A DNA stretch of 12,439 nucleotides from an uncultured Lachnospiraceae bacterium. GTDB taxonomy: Bacteria > Bacillota > Clostridia > Lachnospirales > Lachnospiraceae. The stretch spans positions 1-12,439 of the forward strand of contig CAKRNW010000068.1 of assembly GCA_934371505.1 (NCBI GenBank), written 5' to 3'. Below the pieces are notes generated by a model. It did no database searches, was not told the origin of the DNA, and was given only the letters and a program-made list of their open reading frames with translations. This document shows, piece by piece, positions 1-7,013 of the stretch (the stretch's first letter is position 1; every line of letters begins with the position of its first letter). The translations under genes and the position numbers were made by a program.

Positions 1-620
1 GGATTGTTTTCTCTCTCAAATCCAATGGTGGTAATTTCTCCGTGTCCGGGATAAACCTTTACTTCATCCGGCAATACCATCAATTTCTCCTTAACGGAAC
101 GCACAATATCCGACATACTTCCCGTGGGGAAATCCGTTCTGCCCACGGACTGACAAAACAGGGTATCACCGCTCATCACAATTCCATCATTTTCAAAATA
201 ATAACAACAGCTTCCTGCCGTGTGTCCCGGTGTGGCAAGCAATTTACAGGTCAAATCTCCCACCCGTACTTCCTCTCCATCTTTTAAATAATAGTCCGGT
301 TTGATGGTACAGGCTCTTCCCATCTGGGCAGACAGATTCAACTGGGAACTCTCACACAACGGCTGTTCCTTTTCATAGGCATAAATCTTTGTTCCGCTTT
401 TCTCCCGGAGTTCCTCAGCTCCCCAGATATGGTCAAAATGACCATGGGTCAGCAAAATCGCACCAATATGGAAGCCCTTTTCCGTAATGGAACGATAAAT
501 GTCCCCGCCTCTGTCCGCAGGGTCAAGTACTATGACATCCGTAAATCCATCCCGATATACATAATAACAGTTGGTGGCACACACCCCTATGGTCATGCAT
601 ACAATCTTTAATTCACTCAT
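1..620 (-). CDS. MBL-fold metallo-hydrolase (glyoxalase II-like), 3' end cut by window edge
   Basis: This is a probable zinc-dependent hydrolase of the metallo-beta-lactamase superfamily, small glyoxalase II-like group; the substrate cannot be read from sequence. It is cytosolic, with no signal peptide. Visible metal ligands are the THGHFDH motif (His59, His61, Asp63, His64), His133 in TPGHTAG, Asp152 in SGDTLF and His193 in YPGHGE. That is the full set for a two-metal site, so the enzyme should be active. 206 complete codons are present and the frame is still open at base 1. Proteins of this group usually end within a few residues of this point, so little is missing. The ATG at 620 is chosen because GAGGAA lies just upstream; an overlapping ATG at 624 runs into a stop after three codons. 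It follows rel by 71 bases with no terminator between, so it is probably the third gene of the apt-rel unit. Confidence 0.9.
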   Translation of the reverse strand, partial: MSELKIVCMTIGVCATNCYYVYRDGFTDVIVLDPADRGGDIYRSITEKGFHIGAILLTHGHFDHIWGAEELREKSGTKIYAYEKEQPLCESSQLNLSAQMGRACTIKPDYYLKDGEEVRVGDLTCKLLATPGHTAGSCCYYFENDGIVMSGDTLFCQSVGRTDFPTGSMSDIVRSVKEKLMVLPDEVKVYPGHGEITTIGFERENN

Positions 621-691
621 TCATTTCCTCATTCTACAGGTGTTTTCTTAATCCCGGTTCTTTGCCATGCTTACCGCACAAAAGATCAGCG

Positions 692-3022
692 TTATCCTCT
701 TGTTCTTTCAATATCAATCACACTGTCCACAGCCCGGAGTTTTTCTACTACTGATTTCAACGCTTCTCTTCCACTGATACTGAATGCCATGGATAAAGTG
801 GCAATTCCCTGTTTATTAGTACGGGTGTTCAGTGCGTTAATGTCAATATTTTTTTCGGTCATAATGCGGGTAATATCCGCCAGCAGACCGTTTCGGTTAT
901 TGGCATAAATGGTAATCTCCGCCAGGAATTGTCCTTTGTCTTCCTCAGCACCCTTCTGCCACTCTGCATCAATGAGACGGGCTCTTTCGATCTCCGGCAG
1001 ATTAATGACATTGATACAGTCTGTCCGATGGATGGACACACCTCTTCCTCTTGTGACAAAGCCCACGATTTCATCTCCCGGCAAAGGGCTGCAGCACTTG
1101 GAAAAACGCACTGCCACATCGTGGATTCCCTTTACCACAATACTACTCTGGGGACGCATGAGAACCGGTTTATTCTGGTTGTTCTCCGCCACACTTTCCA
1201 GCACTTCCTCATTGGAAAGGACCTTGGGATGATCTTTGTCGTAAAGCTCCTGCATGCGGTTGATGACCTGACCCTCTTTCAAGCCGCCATGTCCGATCGC
1301 CGCCAGCACTGCATCCCAGTCATGGAAGCCGTATTTGCGCTCCACCGCATCCATGTATTCCGGTTTCTGTAATTCTGACAGGTTAATGTTTTTACTCTTG
1401 CAATAGGTGGATAACAGTTCCTTACCCCGGACAATGTTATCCTCCTTCAGTTCATTTTTAAACCACTGGTTAATCTTGCTCTTGGCCTGGGCACTCTTTA
1501 CCACATTGAGCCAATCCCGGCTGGGACCTTTGGAATTCTGGGAAGTGAGAATCTCAATCCGGTCACCGTTCTTGATTTCATAGTCGATGGTCACCAGTTT
1601 TCCGTTGACTCTGGCACCAATCATTTTATTTCCCACGGCACTGTGGATACTGTAGGCAAAATCAATAGGGGTAGAACCGGCGGGAAGGTTTTTCACATCG
1701 CCGCTGGGTGTAAAGCAGTACACATTCTCCGAAAAGAGATCCAAATCGCTCTTAAGCAAGGACATAAATTCCCGGTTATCAGACATGTCCCGCTGCCAGT
1801 CCAGAATCTGGCGCAGCCATACCAGTTTCTCTTCCTCGGCTTCCACCTTTTTACCATCGGAGGCTTCTTTGTATTTCCAGTGGGCAGCGATACCATACTC
1901 TGCCGCTTTATGCATTTCATAAGTACGGATCTGAATTTCAAAAGGGGTTCCATTGGAACCAATCAGTGTGGTATGCAGAGACTGGTACATATTGGCCTTG
2001 GGCATGGCAATATAATCCTTGAAACGACCCGGAATAGGTTTATACATTTCATGGATGACACCCAGGGCTGCATAGCAGTCCTTCACCGTCTCTACAATGA
2101 TACGCACGGCAAACAGGTCATAGATCTGGTCAATGGTCTTGTTCTGATTTTTCATCTTCTTGTAAATACTGAAGAAATGTTTCACACGACCATCCACATG
2201 AGCCTCAATGCCCGCATTTCTGATATGTTCGCTGACCTCATCCACAATACTCTGGATATATTTTTCCCGCACACTCTTTCTGGTGGCAATTTTTTCTGCC
2301 AAATCATAATAAACTTCGGGTTCCAGATATTTTAAGGACAGGTCATCCAGTTCGATTTTAATTTTGGAAATACCCAGCCGTTCCGCAATGGGGGAATAAA
2401 TATCCAAAGTCTCTCTGGCAATCCGTTTCTGGCTTTCCGGACTCTTGTATTTCAATGTCCGCATGTTGTGCAGACGGTCTGCCAGTTTAATGAGGATCAC
2501 ACGGATATCCTTTGCCATGGCCAGGAGCATTTTACGCAGGTTTTCCGCCTGCATCTCCAGTCTGGCATCGGTTTCTGTTCCACTGCTTAAGGGAATATTT
2601 TCCAGTTTGGTCACACCGTCTACCAGGAGGGCTACATCAGGGCCAAACTCCTTCTCCATCTCCTCGGTGGTCATAATGGTATCTTCCACCACATCGTGTA
2701 AAAGTCCTGCAGCAATGGTTTCTTTATCCAGCTCCAGATCTGCCAGAATAATTGCAACGCACAGCGGATGGATGATATAGGGCTCCCCGGATTTACGCAC
2801 CTGGTCTTTATGCGCTTCTGCCGCGGTCTTATAGGCTTTCTCTATGAGTGAAATGTCGTCGGAGGGGTGGTATTTCTGCACATGGGAAATTAAATCCTGA
2901 TAAAGCTCCTCGGGACTGGTATGTTCCTTCATCACCTCAATATTGCGTTCCTCAAGAGGTTTCTCCTGGACGCCACTGGGTTTTATGATTTCATTTGCAA
3001 TAATTTTACTCTCTTCTGCCAT
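692..3022 (-). CDS. rel: Bifunctional (p)ppGpp synthetase/hydrolase Rel (RelA/SpoT family)
   Basis: This is the long stringent-response enzyme that makes (p)ppGpp from ATP and GDP/GTP and also hydrolyses it; it acts in the cytosol with the ribosome. The full long-RSH architecture is present in 776 aa. The HD hydrolase domain (about 40-195) has His71, Arg76, His85, the His109-Asp110 pair and Glu113-Asp114. The synthetase domain (about 230-390) has RFKD at 333-336 and EIQIR from Glu362. A TGS domain spans about 432-495. A zinc-finger-like segment has Cys643-Cys644, His665 and Cys669. An ACT domain runs from about 699 to the end. An intact HD site with RxKD rather than ExDD in the synthetase is typical of bifunctional Firmicute Rel, not E. 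coli RelA. The ATG at 3022 is preferred because GGTGG lies 5 bases upstream. In-frame GTG codons at 3031 and 3028 would add two or three residues. It starts 41 bases after apt and is probably co-transcribed with it. Confidence 0.97.
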   Translation of the reverse strand: MAEESKIIANEIIKPSGVQEKPLEERNIEVMKEHTSPEELYQDLISHVQKYHPSDDISLIEKAYKTAAEAHKDQVRKSGEPYIIHPLCVAIILADLELDKETIAAGLLHDVVEDTIMTTEEMEKEFGPDVALLVDGVTKLENIPLSSGTETDARLEMQAENLRKMLLAMAKDIRVILIKLADRLHNMRTLKYKSPESQKRIARETLDIYSPIAERLGISKIKIELDDLSLKYLEPEVYYDLAEKIATRKSVREKYIQSIVDEVSEHIRNAGIEAHVDGRVKHFFSIYKKMKNQNKTIDQIYDLFAVRIIVETVKDCYAALGVIHEMYKPIPGRFKDYIAMPKANMYQSLHTTLIGSNGTPFEIQIRTYEMHKAAEYGIAAHWKYKEASDGKKVEAEEEKLVWLRQILDWQRDMSDNREFMSLLKSDLDLFSENVYCFTPSGDVKNLPAGSTPIDFAYSIHSAVGNKMIGARVNGKLVTIDYEIKNGDRIEILTSQNSKGPSRDWLNVVKSAQAKSKINQWFKNELKEDNIVRGKELLSTYCKSKNINLSELQKPEYMDAVERKYGFHDWDAVLAAIGHGGLKEGQVINRMQELYDKDHPKVLSNEEVLESVAENNQNKPVLMRPQSSIVVKGIHDVAVRFSKCCSPLPGDEIVGFVTRGRGVSIHRTDCINVINLPEIERARLIDAEWQKGAEEDKGQFLAEITIYANNRNGLLADITRIMTEKNIDINALNTRTNKQGIATLSMAFSISGREALKSVVEKLRAVDSVIDIERTRG

Positions 3023-3063
3023 AGACACCACCGCTGCTTAACGTTTTCTCTGAACGAATTCTT

Positions 3064-3588
3064 TTATTTACCCTCGTAACGGATTGCAGAATCCAGACGA
3101 TAGCCTGCAATCTTATCTCTTCCGTGAAGTCCTGCCAATTCAATGAGTACCACAATTCCGGCAACCACGCCGCCCAGGGATTCTACCAGGTCTATCATTG
3201 CCTGAGTTGTACCGCCGGTAGCAATCAGGTCATCCACAATCAGTACTCTCTGACCGGGTTTGATGGAATCCTTGTGCATTTCAATCACAGCGGTTCCATA
3301 CTCCAGTGCATATTCTTTCTGTACAGTTGCACAGGGAAGTTTGCCCTTTTTACGGATCAGGACAAAGGGTTTGTAATTGTTGTAGGCAATAGGCATACCA
3401 AAGATAAATCCTCTGGATTCGGGTCCTACCACTACATCATAGTCCAGATCCTTCACCAGATCATCCATGGTATCGATTGCCAGATGTAAGCCGTCCGCAT
3501 CCTGTAGTACGCTGGTGACATCTCGGAAAATAATACCGGGTTCCGGGAAATCCGGAATACTTCTCACATATTCTTCCAGTTTTTTCAT
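3064..3588 (-). CDS. apt: Adenine phosphoribosyltransferase
   Basis: This cytosolic purine-salvage enzyme converts adenine and PRPP to AMP and pyrophosphate. The 174-residue product has the usual family length. It carries the PRPP-binding loop VLIVDDLIATGGT at about 115-127 with its paired aspartates, the N-terminal PDFPEPGIIFRD segment at 12-23 and VVVGPESRGF at 52-61. The ATG at 3588 is chosen because GGAGAG lies 7 bases upstream and the family begins at this point. The reading frame is open to 3624, but those 12 extra codons have no good ribosome binding site. It is the first gene of the apt-rel-MBL unit. Pairing apt with rel is common in Firmicutes and links purine supply to (p)ppGpp metabolism. 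Its transcript would start near 3794, giving a leader of about 205 bases filled by the palindromic element at 3633-3800. Confidence 0.97.
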   Translation of the reverse strand: MKKLEEYVRSIPDFPEPGIIFRDVTSVLQDADGLHLAIDTMDDLVKDLDYDVVVGPESRGFIFGMPIAYNNYKPFVLIRKKGKLPCATVQKEYALEYGTAVIEMHKDSIKPGQRVLIVDDLIATGGTTQAMIDLVESLGGVVAGIVVLIELAGLHGRDKIAGYRLDSAIRYEGK

Positions 3589-3632
3589 GTTATTCTCTCC
3601 GTTTCTTGGGTTTTTATGTATCAATGTAAATT

Positions 3633-3800
3633 GTTTTCTCTATTGTTCAGAGCCATTCGCAAAACCGCCGCTGCGCGGCTTTCCTTTTGCTCATATTTGG
3701 CGTATCCGCCAAATGTATCTTTAAGAGAAAGCATTCATTCATGCAAGCATGATTCATGCCTTCTCTTAAAAATACGCTTGGCTCTGAACGGATAGTAAAC
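3633..3800 (-). repeat. MITE-like multi-hairpin palindromic element in the apt leader
   Basis: The ends form an imperfect inverted repeat of about 22 bases. The core GTTCAGAGCCA at 3645-3655 is matched perfectly by TGGCTCTGAAC at 3779-3789, and the outer flanks GTTT/CTAT pair with ATAG/AAAC up to 3800. Inside are three independent stem-loops: GCAAAA/TTTTGC (3659-3664 with 3685-3690) enclosing GCCGC-TGC-GCGGC (3667-3679); ATTTGGCG-TATC-CGCCAAAT (3695-3714); and a 15-base stem, 3720-3734 with 3756-3770, with a nested TCATGC/GCATGA. The single mismatch in the 15-base stem becomes a G-U pair only in minus-strand RNA, the direction in which apt is transcribed. There is no transposase gene. The layout fits a small non-autonomous mobile palindrome, or a structured 5' leader RNA. 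The structure is seen directly; the role is inference. Confidence 0.7.
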
Positions 3801-3829
3801 ATTATATTATTTTTCATCCTATAAGTCAA
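3801..3829 (-). promoter_or_regulatory. Predicted sigma-A promoter for apt-rel-MBL
   Basis: On the minus strand, TTGACT (3829-3824) and a perfect TATAAT (3806-3801) are separated by exactly 17 bases, close to the vegetative consensus. Transcription should start near 3794, just inside the palindromic element. The -35 box overlaps the last bases of the groL terminator hairpin. No other strong promoter was seen between groL and apt. Confidence 0.8.
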
Positions 3830-3868
3830 ATCCCCCGAATCAGCCCATCAGGCTGATTCGGGGGATTT
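3828..3868 (-). terminator. Hairpin terminator after groL
   Basis: This is a perfect 18-base-pair stem, 3828-3845 with 3851-3868, with a GC-rich middle (CCCCC/GGGGG) and a 5-base loop. It lies 25 bases after the groL stop. The following tract in the groL direction is short (TTT, then GACTT), so termination may be incomplete. Read on the plus strand the stem is followed by TTTTA, so it could also act against plus-strand transcripts. Confidence 0.75.
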
Positions 3869-3893
3869 TATGGCTATTTTTATCCAGGTCGGA

Positions 3894-5519
3894 TTACATC
3901 ATTCCGCCCATTCCTGCACCACCTGCAGGCATAGCGGGTTCGGGCTCTTTGATGTTTGCTACTACGGATTCAGTGGTCAGCAGCGTGGATGCAACGGAGG
4001 TTGCATTCTGCAGAGCACTTCTGGTAACCTTTGCAGGATCCAGAATACCGGCGCTTACCATATCAACATACTCATCCTTCAGAGCATCGTAACCGGTACC
4101 TACTGCGGACTCACGTACTTTATTGATGATAACAGATCCTTCCAGACCTGCGTTAGCTGCGATGAAGTTCAGAGGAGATTCCAGAGCTTTCAGAATGATC
4201 TGCGCACCGGTCTTCTCATCGCCTTCCAGAGTGTCAGCCAGTTTTGCAACTTCCTTGGAAGCGTGGATATAGGCAGAACCGCCACCTGCGATGATGCCTT
4301 CCTCTACCGCTGCCTTGGTAGCTGCAAGAGCATCCTCCAGACGAAGTTTTGCTTCCTTCATCTCGGTTTCGGTAGCAGCACCTACACGGATAACAGCGAC
4401 ACCGCCTGCCAGTTTTGCAAGACGCTCCTGTAATTTCTCACGATCGAAATCAGAAGTGGTCTCCTCAATCTGTTTTCTGATCTGTGCGATACGAGCCTGG
4501 ATAGCATCCTTATCGCCCTCACCATCCACGATGACGGTGTTCTCTTTTTGAACCTTAACAGATTTTGCGTGTCCTAACTGGTCTAAGGTTGCATCCTTTA
4601 ACTCCAAGCCAAGCTCAGAACTGATAACCTGACCGCCAGTCAGAATTGCGATATCCTCCAGCATAGCTTTTCTTCTGTCGCCATAGCCGGGAGCCTTAAC
4701 AGCGACTACATTGAAAGTGCCACGCAATTTGTTGACAATTAAGGTGGTGAGTGCTTCACCCTCTACATCCTCAGCGATGATGAGCAGTTTCATGCCGGAC
4801 TGTACCACCTGCTCTAACAGAGGCAGAATCTCCTGAATGTTGGAAATCTTTTTATCGGTAATAAGGATTGCCGGGTTATCCAGTACGGATTCCATCTTAT
4901 CCATATCCGTTGCCATGTAAGCAGAGATATATCCACGATCGAACTGCATACCTTCTACCAGGTCAAGCTCGGTCATCATAGTCTTGGACTCCTCAATGGT
5001 GATCACGCCATCATTGGAAACCTTCTCCATGGCATCTGCTACCAGCTGTCCCACAGACTCATCACCTGCAGAGATTGCTGCTACTCTTGCAATGTGCTCT
5101 TTACCATTTACCTTGGAACTCATCTTGGCGATGGCTTCCACTGCACAGTCGGTTGCTTTCTTCATACCTTTTCTCAGGATGATGGGATTTGCACCTGCTG
5201 CCAGGTTCTTCATGCCGGCATTTACCATTGCCTGTGCCAGTACAGTTGCGGTGGTGGTACCATCACCGGCTACATCGTTGGTCTTGGTTGCTACTTCTTT
5301 CACAAGCTGTGCGCCCATGTTCTCAAAAGGATCTTCCAGTTCGATTTCCTTCGCTATGGTTACACCATCGTTGGTAATTAATGGAGCTCCGTAGGATTTA
5401 TCCAATACTACGTTTCTTCCTTTGGGTCCCAATGTAACTCTTACGGTGTCTGCCAATTTATTGACACCAGCCTCTAATGCTGCACGCGCTTCTGCGCCGT
5501 ATTTAATCTCTTTTGCCAT
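3894..5519 (-). CDS. groL: Chaperonin GroEL (Hsp60, 60 kDa subunit)
   Basis: This is the ATP-driven cytosolic folding chaperonin, which forms double seven-membered rings capped by GroES. The 541-residue length is normal. It shows VTLGPKGRNVVLDK at about 28-41, NDGVTIAKEIELEDP with Asp51, the nucleotide-binding DVAGDGTTT with Asp86, LEDALAATK holding the catalytic Asp near 397, and AVEEGIIAGGGSA. The C-terminus is the usual flexible Gly/Met-rich tail, ending GGAGMGGMM. The start at 5519 has AGGAGG 9 bases upstream. It follows groES by 20 bases and shares its CIRCE-controlled promoter. No internal promoter or disruption was seen. Confidence 0.99.
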   Translation of the reverse strand: MAKEIKYGAEARAALEAGVNKLADTVRVTLGPKGRNVVLDKSYGAPLITNDGVTIAKEIELEDPFENMGAQLVKEVATKTNDVAGDGTTTATVLAQAMVNAGMKNLAAGANPIILRKGMKKATDCAVEAIAKMSSKVNGKEHIARVAAISAGDESVGQLVADAMEKVSNDGVITIEESKTMMTELDLVEGMQFDRGYISAYMATDMDKMESVLDNPAILITDKKISNIQEILPLLEQVVQSGMKLLIIAEDVEGEALTTLIVNKLRGTFNVVAVKAPGYGDRRKAMLEDIAILTGGQVISSELGLELKDATLDQLGHAKSVKVQKENTVIVDGEGDKDAIQARIAQIRKQIEETTSDFDREKLQERLAKLAGGVAVIRVGAATETEMKEAKLRLEDALAATKAAVEEGIIAGGGSAYIHASKEVAKLADTLEGDEKTGAQIILKALESPLNFIAANAGLEGSVIINKVRESAVGTGYDALKDEYVDMVSAGILDPAKVTRSALQNATSVASTLLTTESVVANIKEPEPAMPAGGAGMGGMM

Positions 5520-5539
5520 GATTGCATGCCTCCTGATTC

Positions 5540-5824
5540 TTATTTAATAATTGCTAAAATATCACTCTGTTTTACGATGATGTACTCATCCTCGTCAATC
5601 TTGACTTCGGTTCCGGAATATTTGGAGTAGATTACTTTATCTCCTACGCTGACTTCCATTTTTACCTCTTTGCCGTCAACCATTCCGCCAGGACCTACTG
5701 CAAGAACTTCTGCCTGCTGGGGTTTCTCTTTGCTCTGTCCGGGAAGAACAATACCGGATTTGGTTGTTTCCTCTGCAACTAACTGTTTTAATACAACTCT
5801 GTCACCTAAAGGTACTAAATTCAT
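5540..5824 (-). CDS. groES: Co-chaperonin GroES (Hsp10)
   Basis: This is the heptameric lid of the GroEL folding chamber. It has 94 residues, the normal length. The N-terminus NLVPLGDRVVLK, the mobile loop at about 17-33 carrying the hydrophobic IVL tripeptide (25-27) that docks on GroEL, and the following EVLAVGPGG are all present. The ATG at 5824 has AGGAGG 8 bases upstream. It is the first gene of the heat-shock pair and lies 47 bases downstream of a perfect CIRCE operator. Confidence 0.99.
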   Translation of the reverse strand: MNLVPLGDRVVLKQLVAEETTKSGIVLPGQSKEKPQQAEVLAVGPGGMVDGKEVKMEVSVGDKVIYSKYSGTEVKIDEDEYIIVKQSDILAIIK

Positions 5825-5871
5825 GATAACTGCCTCCTATTATTTAAAATTCTTTTCTTACGCGGAATTTA

Positions 5872-5898
5872 TTAGCACTCATTCCGTACGAGTGCTAA
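5872..5898 (-). promoter_or_regulatory. CIRCE operator (HrcA binding site)
   Basis: TTAGCACTC, a 9-base spacer, then GAGTGCTAA exactly matches the CIRCE consensus. It lies between the predicted groES promoter and the groES start, over or just after the expected transcription start. HrcA repression of groES-groL is the established role of this site; hrcA itself is not in the window. Confidence 0.97.
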
Positions 5899-5904
5899 CT
5901 ACAA

Positions 5905-5938
5905 ATCATATATTATGTTCTTGCAGAGAGGTTTGCAA
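5905..5938 (-). promoter_or_regulatory. Predicted groES-groL promoter
   Basis: On the minus strand, TTGCAA (5938-5933) and TAATAT (5915-5910) are 17 bases apart. TATGAT at 5910-5905 is an alternative -10 with a better match but no well-spaced -35. Either choice puts the transcription start at or next to CIRCE, as expected for HrcA control. Confidence 0.55.
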
Positions 5939-5957
5939 CTCTCCCCACAAGAACATA
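5914..5957 (-). repeat. Inverted repeat overlapping the groES promoter
   Basis: TATGTTCTTG (5914-5923) is matched perfectly by CAAGAACATA (5948-5957). A nested GAGAG/CTCTC pair (5926-5930 with 5939-5943) closes on an 8-base loop. The dyad covers the predicted -35 box and reaches the -10 region, separate from CIRCE. It is not followed by a T run in the groES direction, so it is not an ordinary terminator. It could be a second operator or only a structured region. Confidence 0.6.
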
Positions 5958-5984
5958 TCTGTTGTAATCTCTTTTTATCTTTTG

Positions 5985-6011
5985 TTTTCTTTTTTTTTCT
6001 TTCCTTTTCTT
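5985..6011. other. Homopyrimidine tract upstream of groES
   Basis: There are 27 uninterrupted C/T bases on the plus strand (A/G on the minus strand). They sit inside a longer, nearly pure tract from about 5968 that is broken only by single purines. It lies just upstream of the groES promoter dyad. It may act as an A-rich upstream element or be simple low-complexity sequence. Confidence 0.7.
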
Positions 6012-6047
6012 ATTAAAGTCTCCTTTCAGAGATTTAATACTTTTTTT
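6011..6047 (+). terminator. A/T-rich hairpin with T run facing the plus strand
   Basis: TATTAAA plus TCTC (6011-6022, one bulged G) pairs with GAGA plus TTTAATA (6029-6039), followed by C and seven T (6041-6047). It has terminator shape only for plus-strand transcription, yet all genes here are on the minus strand. It begins a few bases after the GGDEF-like gene ends, so it might stop antisense transcription entering that gene. The stem is weak. Confidence 0.35.
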
Positions 6048-6051
6048 AGAT

Positions 6052-6981
6052 TTACGCGTTTTTGTGCAGTCGTTCATAGTATCCTGCTGCACTCTTCATC
6101 TCCAGCTTATGAGCCAGCATCTCATACTCTGCATCGGAGATCAGATCCTCCATTTTCTGCTCCACATTTAACTTCATCGCAATTCCGAATGCCACACTGG
6201 GGGCAAGAAGTTCATCGTCACATACCAGACAACGTTCCTGCACCCGTGCGCAATATGCTTCCGCTTCCTCCTCCTCCGGCATAGGAATCATAATCAGAAA
6301 GACATCTCCGTCATATCTTCCTATAATATACTCGGATCTTGCTTCCTGCCGGAGATATCCGGCAATGGTTGCAATCAATCGATCACTGTGCTCTGCACCG
6401 TAACGGTCAAACACGTATTTCCAGTCATTGATATTTGCTTCAATCAATGCCACCGGTGCGATTTCTGCCCTGTCAATCAACCGCATCCTCTTTTCAAAAT
6501 AGGTTTTCGTAAGCGTACCTGTAAGGATATCTCTCTGCTCCGGACGGCTGGATTCCAGATTCTGTTTCTGAAGTACCTCCTCCAGATAATCCAGATACTG
6601 TGCGTATTCATTATTGATATAATGGCTCTCTCCATACTCGGTACAAAGCTGGCATACCTGCTGCAATGCCTCCTTTGCAAGTTCCTGCATTGTCTCCGGT
6701 GTACGATCCAGCTTATAATAGATATGCCCCAGAGTTCTGTCGCATACCCGGAATTTCAATCCCGGTTCCTCCACCACATCCGGTTTAAAGCCCTGATAAG
6801 ATTCCCCCAGAATCATATAAGGCACACCATGACGGTCTGTAAAACAGATGTCCATCTGGAAGATTTTTTGCAGCAGTTCCAGATTTTTATGTAAAACATC
6901 CTGTCGAAACAGATCATCCAGATTGTAGTTTTTGATGTTTTCCTTCATGCGCTTTTCTAACGGTGCAATATTGTATTCCAT
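6052..6981 (-). CDS. Degenerate GGDEF-domain protein with N-terminal putative sensory region
   Basis: The C-terminal part (about 150-305) follows the diguanylate cyclase fold. DILTGTLTKTYFEKR (151-165) matches the usual DPLTGLxNRRxFxxR entry, WKYVFDRYG (187-195) matches FKxINDxYG, and YIIGRYDGDVFLI (218-230) sits at the GGDEF site. Catalytic positions are lost: the metal-binding DxD before FK is Asn183-Ile-Asn185, and GGDEF reads DGDVF (224-228). c-di-GMP synthesis is therefore unlikely, and a binding or signalling role is inferred. Residues 20-140 look like a small soluble sensor of GAF or PocR type with helical linkers, which I cannot assign firmly. There are no membrane segments. The start at 6981 has GGAGGGG 5 bases upstream. 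It lies 32 bases after the membrane protein gene, probably in the same operon. Confidence 0.8.
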   Translation of the reverse strand: MEYNIAPLEKRMKENIKNYNLDDLFRQDVLHKNLELLQKIFQMDICFTDRHGVPYMILGESYQGFKPDVVEEPGLKFRVCDRTLGHIYYKLDRTPETMQELAKEALQQVCQLCTEYGESHYINNEYAQYLDYLEEVLQKQNLESSRPEQRDILTGTLTKTYFEKRMRLIDRAEIAPVALIEANINDWKYVFDRYGAEHSDRLIATIAGYLRQEARSEYIIGRYDGDVFLIMIPMPEEEEAEAYCARVQERCLVCDDELLAPSVAFGIAMKLNVEQKMEDLISDAEYEMLAHKLEMKSAAGYYERLHKNA

Positions 6982-7013
6982 GTATGCCCCTCCTTCTCTT
7001 TCAACGATGCAGT

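Noticed and set aside
1643..2335. A 230-codon plus-strand frame opposite rel
   Set aside because: It lies wholly antisense to the conserved rel gene, has no ribosome site or recognisable domain, and is a shadow of rel codon use.
3023..3031. Upstream GTG starts for rel
   Set aside because: They are possible, but the GGTGG motif sits at proper spacing for the ATG at 3022 and overlaps the GTG codons themselves.
3647..3829. A 60-codon minus-strand frame through the palindromic element, with a possible short basic peptide starting MSKRKAAQ
   Set aside because: Its codons are dictated by the hairpin arms, the longest form starts upstream of the expected transcript, and no internal ATG has a well-spaced ribosome binding site.
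3870..4433. A 187-codon plus-strand frame opposite groL
   Set aside because: It is antisense to the conserved groL 3' part, has a Cys/Ser-rich non-protein-like composition, and no family match.
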